Below, piece by piece: positions 18,307-27,514 of a DNA stretch of 64,000 nucleotides (position 1 is the stretch's first letter; every line of letters starts with the position of its first letter). The notes under the pieces were generated by a model. It did not search any database. It was not told where the DNA came from and saw only the letters and a program-made list of their open reading frames with translations. The stretch is from the NCBI GenBank assembly GCA_934330725.1, contig CAKRGM010000011.1, positions 1 to 64,000 on the forward strand, written 5' to 3'. A program made the position numbers and the translations under genes. Source of the DNA: an uncultured Lachnospiraceae bacterium. Its GTDB lineage: Bacteria; Bacillota; Clostridia; Lachnospirales; Lachnospiraceae.

Positions 18307-19723
18307 AACAGTCATTGGTCTTGAAGTCCATGTAGAACTTGCTACAAAAACAAAGATTTTCTGTGGATGCTCAACTGCATTCGGAGGAGCTCCTAATTCA
18401 CATACATGCCCTGTATGTACAGGTATGCCGGGTTCACTTCCCGTATTAAATAAGAAAGTTGTTGAATATGCGGCAGCTGTTGGTCTTGCAACAAACTGTA
18501 CAATTACACAGGACTGTAAGTTTGACAGAAAAAATTATTTTTATCCTGATAATCCACAGAACTATCAGATATCACAGCTTTATCTTCCAATATGCCGAAA
18601 CGGACATGTTGATATTGAGTTATCAGACGGAACAGTAAAGCCAATAAGAATTCATGAGATTCACATGGAAGAGGATGCAGGAAAACTTGTTCATGATGAC
18701 TGGGAAGATGTATCATATGTAGATTATAACCGTTCAGGTGTACCTCTTATTGAAATAGTTTCAGAGCCTGATATGAGAAGTGCAGAAGAAGTAATTGCAT
18801 ATCTTGAAAAGCTCCGCCTTCTTATAAGATATCTTGGAGCATCAGACTGTAAACTTCAGGAAGGTTCAATGAGAGCTGACGTAAACCTTTCTGTAAGAGA
18901 AAAGGGAAGCGACAAGTTTGGTACAAGAACTGAGACAAAGAATCTTAATTCTTTCAGTGCCATTGCACGTGCAATTGATGCAGAACGTGCAAGACAGATA
19001 GATTTAATTGAATCAGGTGAGGAAGTAATCCAGGAAACAAGAAGATGGGATGATAATAAAGAATATTCATATGCAATGCGTTCAAAGGAAGATGCACAGG
19101 ATTACAGATACTTCCCGGATCCTGATTTAGTTCCTGTTCATATCAGTGACGAGTGGCTTGATAAGATTAAGGAAGCGCAGCCTGAGTTTAAGACAGAGAA
19201 GATGAAGCGTTATAAAGAAGAATTTGGAATTCCTGATTATGATATTAATATGATAACAGATTCAAAGAAGCTTGCAGATATCTTCGAGGCAACTACGGCT
19301 ATCTGCAATAAACCAAAGAAAGTATCTAACTGGCTTATGGTTGAAACTATGAGAATATTAAAGGAAAAAGAGATGGATGCTGATGATATAACATTTTCAC
19401 CGGAAAATCTCGCAAAGCTTATTAATCTTGTAGATGGTGGTTCAATTAACAACTCAGTTGCGAAGGAAGTTTTTGAAAAAATATTTACAGATGATATTGA
19501 TCCTGATAAATATGTAGAAGAAAACGGACTTAAACAGGTAAATGACGAGGGAGCGCTTACAGAGACTATAAAGAAGGTTATTGCTGATAATCCACAGTCA
19601 GTTGAGGATTACAGGAATGGTAAAGAAAAGGCTATCGGATTCCTTGTTGGACAGACAATGAAGGCTATGAAAGGCAAAGCAAATCCTGGAATGGTTAACA
19701 AGATTTTAAAGGAATTACTGTAA
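18290..19723 (+). CDS. gatB: Asp/Glu-tRNA amidotransferase subunit B
   Basis: This 477-residue subunit binds the misacylated tRNA, activates the acyl group with ATP and performs the transamidation. Signatures are GLEVHVELATKTKIFC, the zinc-site cysteines (CGCSTAFG, HTCPVCTGMPGSLP), DRKNYFYPDNPQNYQISQ and the C-terminal YqeY-like helical domain ending NPGMVNKILKELL. GGAGG lies within the end of gatA before the ATG at 18290. Since a GlnRS gene also lies in this window, the complex probably serves tRNA-Asn here (inference). Confidence 0.97.
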   Translation: MAKEYETVIGLEVHVELATKTKIFCGCSTAFGGAPNSHTCPVCTGMPGSLPVLNKKVVEYAAAVGLATNCTITQDCKFDRKNYFYPDNPQNYQISQLYLPICRNGHVDIELSDGTVKPIRIHEIHMEEDAGKLVHDDWEDVSYVDYNRSGVPLIEIVSEPDMRSAEEVIAYLEKLRLLIRYLGASDCKLQEGSMRADVNLSVREKGSDKFGTRTETKNLNSFSAIARAIDAERARQIDLIESGEEVIQETRRWDDNKEYSYAMRSKEDAQDYRYFPDPDLVPVHISDEWLDKIKEAQPEFKTEKMKRYKEEFGIPDYDINMITDSKKLADIFEATTAICNKPKKVSNWLMVETMRILKEKEMDADDITFSPENLAKLINLVDGGSINNSVAKEVFEKIFTDDIDPDKYVEENGLKQVNDEGALTETIKKVIADNPQSVEDYRNGKEKAIGFLVGQTMKAMKGKANPGMVNKILKELL

Positions 19724-19848
19724 AAAATTGTAAAGAAAATGTAAGCAGAGTGCAATTAATCGTAGCAAAAGCCTATTGATTTTAGAAACTGACTGTTATA
19801 TAATTGCCTTTGCTTACTTAATAAACTGTTTTGAACATGGAGGAAGTA

Positions 19849-21291
19849 ATGATTAACCATCCTGATAATATTAACATGGATACTGATGACAGATTACATG
19901 AAGAATGTGGCGTGTTTGGAGCTTATGATTTTGATGGCAATGATGTGGCATCAACCATATATTATGGTTTGTTTTCATTGCAGCACAGAGGCCAGGAAAG
20001 CTGCGGTATTGCAGTGAGTGATACTGAAGGCCCTAAGGGAAAGGTCGTTTCACATAAGGATATGGGCCTTGTAAATGAGGTGTTTAACAGCGAGAATCTC
20101 GAGTCTTTAAAAGGAAATATAGGTGTTGGACATGTAAGATATTCAACAGCAGGCGGAAGTGTAAGAGAGAATGCACAGCCACTTGTACTCAACTATGTTA
20201 AAGGAACTTTAGGACTTGCCCATAATGGTAATCTTCTTAATGCAATTGAATTAAGGGAAGAGCTTTCATACACAGGAGCAATTTTCCAGACAACAATTGA
20301 TTCGGAAGTAATAGCATATCTTATTGCAAGGGAACGACTTAAAACAGGTACTGTTGAAGAAGCTGTAAAGAATGCAATGCAGAAAATCTCAGGTGCATAT
20401 TCACTTATCGTAATGAGCCCGCGCAAACTCGTTGGCGCAAGAGACCCATTTGGATTTAAGCCACTGTGCATTGGAAAAAGAGATAATACATATTTCTTTT
20501 CTTCAGAAACATGTGCACTTGATACAGTAGGAGCTGAATTTGTCAGGGATGTACTTCCTGGAGAGATAGTAACAATTACTAAAGACGGTATTAAGTCAGA
20601 TATGAGCCTGTGTCAGGAAAAGAAGGCAAGATGTATATTTGAATACATATATTTTGCAAGACCAGACAGTCATATTGATGGAATGGGAGTATATGAATCA
20701 CGAATAAATGCAGGAAGAATTCTTGCAAAGACACATCCGGTTGATGCTGACCTTGTAGTGGGGGTTCCGGAATCAGGAAATGCAGCAGCACTCGGATATT
20801 CACTGGAATCAGGCATTCCATATGGAAATGCTTTTATAAAGAATAATTACGTCGGAAGAACGTTTATTAAACCTAAGCAGGAGCAGAGAGAATCCAGCGT
20901 TATGATTAAGCTTAACGTACTTAAGAGCTCCGTAGCAGGTAAAAGGATAGTCATGATTGATGATTCTATTGTACGAGGAACTACAAGTGCAAGAATTGTC
21001 AGCCTTCTTAAGAATGCGGGTGCGAAGGAAGTACATGTAAGAATAAGCTCACCGGCATTTTTACATCCATGCTATTTTGGCACAGATATACCAAGCGAGG
21101 ATCAGCTTATCGCTTCTGGTCATACAGTAGATGAAATCTGTAAGATTATTGGTGCAGATTCATTAGGATATCTTGAAGTTGACCAGCTTAGCGAAATGAT
21201 TTGTGGACAGAAGGATTATTGTGATGCCTGCTTTACAGGTAATTATCCAATAGAACCTCCGAAAGTCAATATAAGAGGAGAAATTGGCTGA
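19849..21291 (+). CDS. purF: Amidophosphoribosyltransferase
   Basis: PurF starts de novo purine synthesis by making phosphoribosylamine from PRPP and glutamine. The 480-residue protein has a 19-residue propeptide before the nucleophile Cys20 (EECGVFGAY). It also has the Ntn glutaminase motifs QHRGQES and GNIGVGHVRYST, and the PRPP loop VMIDDSIVRGTTSARI. Cysteines in KARCIFEYIYFARP, FLHPCYFG and KDYCDACFTG match the Fe-S ligands of the B. subtilis type. GGAGG precedes the ATG at 19849. A terminator follows. Confidence 0.97.
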   Translation: MINHPDNINMDTDDRLHEECGVFGAYDFDGNDVASTIYYGLFSLQHRGQESCGIAVSDTEGPKGKVVSHKDMGLVNEVFNSENLESLKGNIGVGHVRYSTAGGSVRENAQPLVLNYVKGTLGLAHNGNLLNAIELREELSYTGAIFQTTIDSEVIAYLIARERLKTGTVEEAVKNAMQKISGAYSLIVMSPRKLVGARDPFGFKPLCIGKRDNTYFFSSETCALDTVGAEFVRDVLPGEIVTITKDGIKSDMSLCQEKKARCIFEYIYFARPDSHIDGMGVYESRINAGRILAKTHPVDADLVVGVPESGNAAALGYSLESGIPYGNAFIKNNYVGRTFIKPKQEQRESSVMIKLNVLKSSVAGKRIVMIDDSIVRGTTSARIVSLLKNAGAKEVHVRISSPAFLHPCYFGTDIPSEDQLIASGHTVDEICKIIGADSLGYLEVDQLSEMICGQKDYCDACFTGNYPIEPPKVNIRGEIG

Positions 21292-21363
21292 GGCCTTTAA
21301 TGACTGGTTTGATATGCGTGTAGATGATGTTAATACATGTATATATTAATGAATCGTAATTTT

Positions 21364-21410
21364 AAAGGGACTTTTGATAGAGATGATACATTCTTACAAA
21401 AGCCCCTTTT
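21364..21410 (+). terminator. Terminator after purF
   Basis: AAAGGGACTTTTG (21364-21376) pairs with CAAAAGCCCCTTT (21397-21409) with one mismatch or wobble; the T-run is short. Confidence 0.65.
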
Positions 21411-21478
21411 AGCTTATAAATAACTAAACAGGAAATTTTGGTTCCGTATATGAAATGTACGGAGAATGGAGGATTAGA

Positions 21479-22909
21479 ATGAACGACAGATATCAGACAC
21501 CACTTGCCGAAAGATATGCAAGTAAGGAAATGCAGTATATTTTTTCACCTGACAAAAAGTTTAAAACATGGAGAAGACTCTGGATTGCATTAGCTGAAAC
21601 AGAAAAAGAACTCGGACTTGACATTACAGATGAGCAGATTGAGGAATTAAAGGCTCATCAGGATGATATTAATTATGAAGATGCAAAGAAACGTGAAAAA
21701 GAAGTAAGACATGATGTTATGTCACACGTATATGCATATGGTCTTCAGTGCCCAAAGGCTAAAGGAATAATCCATCTCGGTGCAACTTCATGTTATGTTG
21801 GTGATAACACAGATATTATAATCATGACAGAGGCATTAAAGCTTGTTCGTAAAAAACTTGTAAATGTTATTAATGAACTTGCTAAATTTGCAGATAATTA
21901 TAAGGCACTTCCTACACTTGCATTTACACATTTCCAGCCGGCACAGCCTACAACAGTTGGAAAGCGTGCGACACTTTGGATGAACGAATTTGTTATTGAT
22001 CTTGAAGATATTGATTATGTTATATCGACAATGAAGCTTTTAGGATGCAAGGGTACAACAGGTACACAGGCATCATTCCTTGAACTGTTCAATGGTGATC
22101 ATGAAAAGATTAAGCAGATTGATAAGAAAATCGCAGAAAAAATGGGATTTGATAAGTGTTTCCCTGTTTCAGGACAGACATATTCAAGAAAAGTAGACAC
22201 AAGAGTGCTTAATGTACTTGCAGGTATTGCTTCAAGTGCCCATAAGTTCTCAAATGATATAAGATTATTACAGCATTTGAAAGAGGTTGAAGAACCATTT
22301 GAAAAATCACAGATTGGTTCATCAGCAATGGCATATAAGAGAAATCCTATGAGAAGTGAAAGAATTGCTTCTTTAGCTGATTTTGTTATCTGTGATGCAG
22401 TTAATCCTGCAATTGTTGCATCTACACAGTGGTTTGAAAGAACACTTGATGATTCAGCAAATAAGAGACTTTCTGTACCGGAAGGCTTCCTTGCAATTGA
22501 TGGTATTCTTGATCTTTGCTTAAATGTTGTAGATGGTCTTGTTGTTTATGATAAGGTTATTAACAGAAGACTTATGTCAGAGCTTCCATTTATGGCAACA
22601 GAAAATATAATGATGGATGCTGTAAAAGCAGGCGGAGACAGACAGGAACTTCATGAAAGAATCAGAGAATTGTCAATGCAGGCAGGAAAGAGAGTTAAAC
22701 AGGAAGGACTTGACAATAATCTTCTTGAGCTCATTGCAGCAGATCCAATGTTTAATGTTACACTTGATGAACTTAAGGCAAAGCTCGATCCTGCAAAGTA
22801 TGTAGGAAGATCAAAAGAGCAGGTTGAAGAATATCTTTCTGAGGTTATCAGACCTATTCTTGATGCAAGTAAAGAAGAACTTGGCATGACTGCCCAGATA
22901 AACGTATAA
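21479..22909 (+). CDS. purB: Adenylosuccinate lyase
   Basis: This 476-residue fumarase/aspartase-superfamily enzyme cleaves SAICAR in de novo purine synthesis and adenylosuccinate in AMP synthesis. It has the HFQPAQPTTVGKR motif near residue 155, the flexible signature loop GSSAMAYKRNPMRSERI near 282, and GATSCYVGDN near the substrate. Its length and motifs resemble the longer PurB class. GGAGG precedes the ATG at 21479. A small hairpin, TCCGTA/TACGGA (21443-21463), lies just upstream of the ribosome site. Confidence 0.95.
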   Translation: MNDRYQTPLAERYASKEMQYIFSPDKKFKTWRRLWIALAETEKELGLDITDEQIEELKAHQDDINYEDAKKREKEVRHDVMSHVYAYGLQCPKAKGIIHLGATSCYVGDNTDIIIMTEALKLVRKKLVNVINELAKFADNYKALPTLAFTHFQPAQPTTVGKRATLWMNEFVIDLEDIDYVISTMKLLGCKGTTGTQASFLELFNGDHEKIKQIDKKIAEKMGFDKCFPVSGQTYSRKVDTRVLNVLAGIASSAHKFSNDIRLLQHLKEVEEPFEKSQIGSSAMAYKRNPMRSERIASLADFVICDAVNPAIVASTQWFERTLDDSANKRLSVPEGFLAIDGILDLCLNVVDGLVVYDKVINRRLMSELPFMATENIMMDAVKAGGDRQELHERIRELSMQAGKRVKQEGLDNNLLELIAADPMFNVTLDELKAKLDPAKYVGRSKEQVEEYLSEVIRPILDASKEELGMTAQINV

Positions 22910-22943
22910 GATAATATAGATGATAGAAGGAGAACATATCATA

Positions 22944-23642
22944 GTGCATAAAGTAGAGAAGAGTTTAGCTGAATTAGTACCGGCATATTGTTTATTGCCA
23001 TTAATATCCTGTTTTGTCTGGAATACAATAGTATATAACGGCACAAGACTGGTTACTTCGGACAGACCCCACTATGATATGACTACTTCCTTTGACAGAG
23101 CGACACCTGTTATTCCGGCATTTATGATAGTTTACTTTGGCTGCTTCCTGTTCTGGGGCATTTTTTATATAATGTGTGGCAGGGTCAGCAGGCAGCATTG
23201 TGCAAAGTTTGTTACATTTGATATTCTTACGAGAACTGTCTGCGGGATAATATTTCTTGTTATGCCCACAACCAATGTGCGCCCGCTGATTGAAGACAGT
23301 GATGTTTTCAGCAGGATATTGAACTTTTTATATTCTATAGATGCCGCTGATAATCTTTTTCCTTCAATTCACTGCCTTGTCAGCTGGAACTGTTTTGTTG
23401 GAATAAGAAATGTAAAAATATATTCGTTAAGAACCAGGATAATTGCATTTATTGGTGCTATCCTCGTATTTATATCGACGCTTGTTACAAAGCAGCATGT
23501 TATTGCTGATGTGATAAGTGCAGTTGTTTTATCTGAGATTGTGTGGTATATTGTAAATCATACGGAATTCTATAAAGTTACAGGCAGAATATTTAATAGA
23601 ATTAATACATGTATCTTTAGAATATTAAAGAAAAACCGGTGA
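22944..23642 (+). CDS. PAP2-superfamily membrane phosphatase / phosphotransferase
   Basis: This 232-residue protein has about six spans and the split phosphatase motif of PAP2 enzymes: VRPLIED (motif 1 remnant), FPSIHC at 139-144 (Ser-His), and KQHVIAD with His185 and Asp189. That arrangement also occurs in inositol-phosphorylceramide-synthase-like and lipid phosphatase proteins. A GTG start at 22944 is chosen because AGAAGGAG lies 11 nt upstream; the in-frame ATG at 22920 has no ribosome site. It heads a run of membrane-lipid genes, so a lipid head-group role is likely. Confidence 0.8.
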   Translation: MHKVEKSLAELVPAYCLLPLISCFVWNTIVYNGTRLVTSDRPHYDMTTSFDRATPVIPAFMIVYFGCFLFWGIFYIMCGRVSRQHCAKFVTFDILTRTVCGIIFLVMPTTNVRPLIEDSDVFSRILNFLYSIDAADNLFPSIHCLVSWNCFVGIRNVKIYSLRTRIIAFIGAILVFISTLVTKQHVIADVISAVVLSEIVWYIVNHTEFYKVTGRIFNRINTCIFRILKKNR

Positions 23643-23705
23643 TTGCAAAATTTAAGAATATATACAGGCAGTTGCATAAATTTGAAAGAGTAAAAGGAAA
23701 TAGTT

Positions 23706-24815
23706 TTGAAAAGTTTTTGGAAAAAGAATAAAAAAAATATTCTGAATACATTATTTCTTGTACTGGTTTTTGGACTGACACTTTATTATGTATTCAATGG
23801 TACGGACGGAGATTTGTCCACACTTGGTGAGAAGATGAAAATGGCTGATATAAGATGGCTTCTTCTCGCAATAGTATTCATAGTATTATTCATATATGGT
23901 GAATCGCATATTATACATTACATGTTAAAGAAAATGGGTATTGTAACAAGACGTTTCACTTGCTTTTTATATTCATGTGTGGGATTTTTCTTCAGCTGCA
24001 TCACCCCTTCGGCAACAGGCGGACAACCGGCGCAGATTTATTATATGAAAAGGAATAATATACCGATTCCGCTTGCTACTGTAATACTTATGATAGTAAC
24101 CATTACGTATAAAATGGTACTGGTAGCAGTAGGTGTATGGCTTGTTATATTTGATAATGGATTTATAAGTGAATATTTATCCGGAATGCTGTTTATTTTC
24201 TATCTTGGTATAGGGTTAAATGTATTTTGTGTAGTGTCAATGCTTATACTGGTTTTTCATCCGTTGCTGGCAGAAAAGATAGTTGTTCTTTTATTTAAGG
24301 CACTTGAAAAAATTCATTTATTAAAGAAAAAAGCAGACAGAATTGATAAATTCAGATCATCTATGGATACATACAGACAGACAGCAGCGTATTTAAAAGA
24401 AAATATACCTGTGGTTGTCAAAGTGTTTTTAATAACAGTATTACAAAGATTTGCATATTTTTTTGTTACATATTTTGTTTATAAATCATTTGGCCTTAGT
24501 GGGACAAGTGTTTATGTTATAGTTATGCTTCAGGCAGTTATATCACTTTCTGTTGATATGCTTCCATTACCAGGAGGAATGGGCATTAGTGAAGCACTGT
24601 TTAATATCGTTTTTCTGCCTGTGTTTGGACAGGCATTACTGCTTCCGGGTATGATACTCAGCAGATCATTAAGCTTTTATACTGAGTTGTTTTTAAGTGC
24701 GGCGCTTACGGTGTTTGCACATATATATATTGGACGTTTTACAAAAGCAGAAGGTGAGCAGATAAAGGAAGCTGCAAAGAATTTCAGTAATATGGATTTT
24801 ATACAGAAAAAATAA
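23706..24815 (+). CDS. UPF0104 / lysylphosphatidylglycerol-synthase-TM family protein
   Basis: This 369-residue membrane protein has about eight spans in the pattern of the YbhN/AglD/MprF flippase-domain family. It has the marker CITPSATGGQPAQIYYM near residue 100 and LPLPGGMGISEALF near 280. Such domains move or protect lipids in the bilayer. It lacks the soluble aminoacyl-transferase domain of full MprF. The start is a TTG at 23706 preceded by AAAAGGAAA. Its place between a PAP2 protein and PS synthase suggests lipid transport. Confidence 0.82.
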   Translation: MKSFWKKNKKNILNTLFLVLVFGLTLYYVFNGTDGDLSTLGEKMKMADIRWLLLAIVFIVLFIYGESHIIHYMLKKMGIVTRRFTCFLYSCVGFFFSCITPSATGGQPAQIYYMKRNNIPIPLATVILMIVTITYKMVLVAVGVWLVIFDNGFISEYLSGMLFIFYLGIGLNVFCVVSMLILVFHPLLAEKIVVLLFKALEKIHLLKKKADRIDKFRSSMDTYRQTAAYLKENIPVVVKVFLITVLQRFAYFFVTYFVYKSFGLSGTSVYVIVMLQAVISLSVDMLPLPGGMGISEALFNIVFLPVFGQALLLPGMILSRSLSFYTELFLSAALTVFAHIYIGRFTKAEGEQIKEAAKNFSNMDFIQKK

Positions 24816-24884
24816 ATGAAGTTTGAAATAACACAGGGTATAAAAGCGTTATTGCTCACGGATATAAGAAACGGAGGGTAAAAA

Positions 24885-25532
24885 TTGATTGGTTTTTATG
24901 ATTATACAGTAATTCTTACATATATCAGCGCAATGGTTTCTCTGATTGGAATTACAATAGCTGCAAATGGACATTACAAGATGGCAATAGTCTGTCTTGC
25001 TGTTTCTGGACTTTTGGATATGTTTGATGGAAAAGTCGCAAGAACAAAAAAAGACAGAACAGAGGATGCAAAGAGGTTTGGAATACAGATAGATTCATTG
25101 TGCGATATAGTCTGTTTCGGAGTTCTTCCAATCGTAATATGCTATTCGGCAGGTGTAAGAGATGTTGTAGGTATGATTATCTTATTGCTTTATGGAGTGG
25201 CAGGACTTATAAGACTTGCTTATTTTAATGTAATGGAAGAAAAAAGGCAGCAGGAAACATCTGAGAACAGAAAGTATTATCAGGGCCTTCCGATAACTTC
25301 AGCAGCAATAGCGCTTCCTATTGTTTACATGTTAAAGCCTTTAATACCATATGATATATTTCTTGTTGTTATAAGGATTGTAATGTTTGCAATAGGTGCA
25401 CTTTTCATAACAGATTTTAAGTTTAAAAAGCCATCTAATTTTGTAGTTACTGTACTGGTAATCATAGTTGCCGCAGCGCTTATATTTATGTTCACGGCAT
25501 ATTCACATTATATTGTTGCAGGTGCAAAATAG
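24885..25532 (+). CDS. pssA: CDP-diacylglycerol-serine O-phosphatidyltransferase
   Basis: The 215-residue membrane protein has the CDP-alcohol phosphotransferase signature DGKVART...G..ID..CD spanning about residues 48-73, on the edge of the first spans. It should make phosphatidylserine from CDP-diacylglycerol and serine. A decarboxylase gene follows, which favours PS synthase over other CDP-alcohol transferases. The start is a TTG at 24885 with CGGAGGG upstream. Confidence 0.87.
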   Translation: MIGFYDYTVILTYISAMVSLIGITIAANGHYKMAIVCLAVSGLLDMFDGKVARTKKDRTEDAKRFGIQIDSLCDIVCFGVLPIVICYSAGVRDVVGMIILLLYGVAGLIRLAYFNVMEEKRQQETSENRKYYQGLPITSAAIALPIVYMLKPLIPYDIFLVVIRIVMFAIGALFITDFKFKKPSNFVVTVLVIIVAAALIFMFTAYSHYIVAGAK

Positions 25533-25671
25533 AATGGCAAGTGGAAAATAAGCAGGAAACAGATAGGAAAAACAGACACAGAGACAGGAATAATGCCGGG
25601 CACACCGGGCATAGGCAGTGTTATATGATATATTACTGTATTAAGAATGTGTGCAGAAATGGAATCAGGCT

Positions 25672-26547
25672 ATGAAGTATGCTGACAGATTTGGAAATAT
25701 AACTGAAGATGATAATGGGCAGGACAGGCTTTTAAGATGGATGTATACGACTGTTCCGGGCAGGATAATAGTCAGAATACTTGTTAATCCTGTCATTTCA
25801 AAAATAGGCGGCAGGGTAATGTCATCAAAAATTTCTGCATTGGCAATACCATCATTTTGCAGAGCCAATAATATTGACATGTCACAATACGAGGAAAAGG
25901 AATTTTCATCATATAATGAGTTTTTTATCAGAAAGATAAAAAAAGATAAAAGACCGGTAGATATGTGTAGTGAACATGTAATAAGTCCGTGTGACTCAAA
26001 GCTCAGTATATATAAGATAAACAGTGATACATCATTTAATATCAAGAATACAAGATACACGGTTGGACAGCTTCTTAAGGATAAAAAGCTTGCAAAGCAT
26101 TATGAAGGTGGATATGCATGTGTATTCAGACTGACAGTGGATGATTATCACAGATACTGCTATATAGATAACGGGGTGCAGGGTAAAAGCAGATTTATCA
26201 AAGGTGTTTTACATACAGTAAATCCTGTTGCTAATGATGTGTATCCTATTTATAAGGAAAATTGCAGGGAATACAGTATTCTTAAGTCAGATAATTTTGG
26301 AAGGGTTCTTATGATGGAAGTTGGAGCTCTTATGATAGGAAAGATTGTTAATTATAGAAATAACTGCCAGGTTAAAAAAGGACAGGAAAAGGGCAGGTTT
26401 GAATTTGGCGGCTCTACAGTAGTATTACTATTTGAAAAGAATAGTATAATTCCAGATGAAGATATCATAAATAATACAAATAATAACTGCGAAACAAAGG
26501 TAAAAATGGGTGAAAAATTTGCCAGGGCTGCTAAAAAACAGTTATAA
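25672..26547 (+). CDS. psd: Phosphatidylserine decarboxylase
   Basis: This 291-residue enzyme converts phosphatidylserine to phosphatidylethanolamine. It is made as a proenzyme that self-cleaves at FGGST near the C-terminus, where the Ser becomes the pyruvoyl group. Other markers are VISPCDSKLS, the DYHRYCYIDNG loop (His of the catalytic site), and GALMIGKI. The start is uncertain: the ATG at 25672 has only a weak ribosome site, and an in-frame GTG at 25651 would add seven residues. Confidence 0.9.
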   Translation: MKYADRFGNITEDDNGQDRLLRWMYTTVPGRIIVRILVNPVISKIGGRVMSSKISALAIPSFCRANNIDMSQYEEKEFSSYNEFFIRKIKKDKRPVDMCSEHVISPCDSKLSIYKINSDTSFNIKNTRYTVGQLLKDKKLAKHYEGGYACVFRLTVDDYHRYCYIDNGVQGKSRFIKGVLHTVNPVANDVYPIYKENCREYSILKSDNFGRVLMMEVGALMIGKIVNYRNNCQVKKGQEKGRFEFGGSTVVLLFEKNSIIPDEDIINNTNNNCETKVKMGEKFARAAKKQL

Positions 26548-26600
26548 ACGGCACAACGGAAAAAAGTATTAAAAAAAGCAAAAAAAAAATAAAAAAGTGC

Positions 26601-26630
26601 TTGACTTATTAATGAATATAGTATTATAAT
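26601..26630 (+). promoter_or_regulatory. Promoter of the tRNA-Val/tRNA-Met unit
   Basis: TTGACT (26601-26606) and TATAAT (26625-26630), 18 nt apart, lie 31 nt before tRNA-Val. Confidence 0.75.
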
Positions 26631-26661
26631 AGACAAGCAAGTTCGTTAGGAACTAACACAT

Positions 26662-26734
26662 GGGATCATAGCTCAGCTGGGAGAGCATCTGCCTTACAAG
26701 CAGAGGGTCATAGGTTCGAGCCCTATTGGTCCCA
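26662..26734 (+). tRNA. tRNA-Val (anticodon UAC)
   Basis: The acceptor stem GGGATCA pairs with TGGTCCC (one G-U), with discriminator A. The anticodon stem CTGCC/(A)GCAG encloses a loop with TAC. The T-arm is ATAGG-TTCGAGC-CCTAT. CCA is not encoded. Confidence 0.93.
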
Positions 26735-26750
26735 TACATTAAGAAAATAT

Positions 26751-26824
26751 GGCGAGATAGCTCAGTTGGCTAGAGCACATGGTTCATACCCATGGTGTCG
26801 AGAGTTCGAATCTCCCTCTCGCTA
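26751..26824 (+). tRNA. tRNA-Met (anticodon CAU), elongator type
   Basis: The stem CATGG/CCATG encloses TTCATAC, giving anticodon CAT. The G1-U72 end pair and the GCTCAGTTGGCTAGAGC D-arm resemble the elongator tRNA-Met of Gram-positives. An Ile-lysidine tRNA is the alternative. CCA is not encoded. Confidence 0.88.
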
Positions 26825-26832
26825 CTAGGTCG

Positions 26833-26866
26833 GCACCTTAGAGTAATCTAAGGTGCTTTTGTTTTA
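26833..26866 (+). terminator. Terminator of the tRNA-Val/Met unit
   Basis: The perfect stem GCACCTTAGA (26833-26842) / TCTAAGGTGC (26847-26856) is followed by TTTTGTTTT. Confidence 0.92.
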
Positions 26867-26940
26867 TAGATGGTTGTTAGACTTGCGCTTTTCAAAAACT
26901 TTTGAGGTGCCTTAAAAGTGGCACAGGAATGGAGAATATT

Positions 26941-27483
26941 ATGCGTGTAGGTATGGGTTATGATGTTCATAAGCTTGTTGAAAATAGAGATCTTATCATT
27001 GGAGGAGTTAAGATTCCATATGAAAAAGGACTGTTAGGTCATTCAGATGCAGATGTGCTTCTGCATGCTATTATGGATGCTCTGCTTGGGGCTGCGGCAC
27101 TTGGAGATATAGGAAAGCACTTTCCGGACACAGATGATAAATATAAGGGGGCATCAAGTATTGAGCTGTTAAGACAGGTAGGACATATGCTCGATGAGAA
27201 TAATTATGTAATTGAAAATATTGATGCAACGATTATTGCACAAAAACCGAAGATGCGTCCGTATATAGACGAGATGAGGAAGAATATAGCAGATACGCTT
27301 AAGATAAAAACTGATCAGGTAAATGTAAAAGCAACGACAGAGGAAGGACTTGGATTTACAGGTAGTGGGGATGGAATATCTTCCCAGGCAATATGCAGTA
27401 TAATATCTGTATCAAACTACATCTATGGTGAATCGGATATGACAAATTGTTGTGGCAGATGCAGAGGATGCGCAATAAAATAA
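26941..27483 (+). CDS. ispF: 2-C-methyl-D-erythritol 2,4-cyclodiphosphate synthase with Cys-rich tail
   Basis: IspF acts in the MEP isoprenoid pathway. Residues 1-158 show the usual domain: MGYDVHKL (metal Asp and His), LGHSDADVLLHAIMDALLGA, GDIGKHFPDTD and TTEEGLGFTGSGDGI. The protein is 180 residues, about 20 longer than typical. The extra C-terminus ends NCCGRCRGCAIK with cysteines at 170, 171, 174 and 177, suggesting a metal site. The ATG at 26941 has GGAG upstream. It opens the ispF-cysE-cysS-mrnC-rlmB-sigH block. Confidence 0.95.
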   Translation: MRVGMGYDVHKLVENRDLIIGGVKIPYEKGLLGHSDADVLLHAIMDALLGAAALGDIGKHFPDTDDKYKGASSIELLRQVGHMLDENNYVIENIDATIIAQKPKMRPYIDEMRKNIADTLKIKTDQVNVKATTEEGLGFTGSGDGISSQAICSIISVSNYIYGESDMTNCCGRCRGCAIK

Positions 27484-27514
27484 AATAACACAAGTATATC
27501 AAGAGGAGCCAAAA

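Noticed and set aside
19724..19848. Purine riboswitch before purF
   Set aside because: The 125-nt spacer has no three-way-junction pattern or conserved loops of that class.
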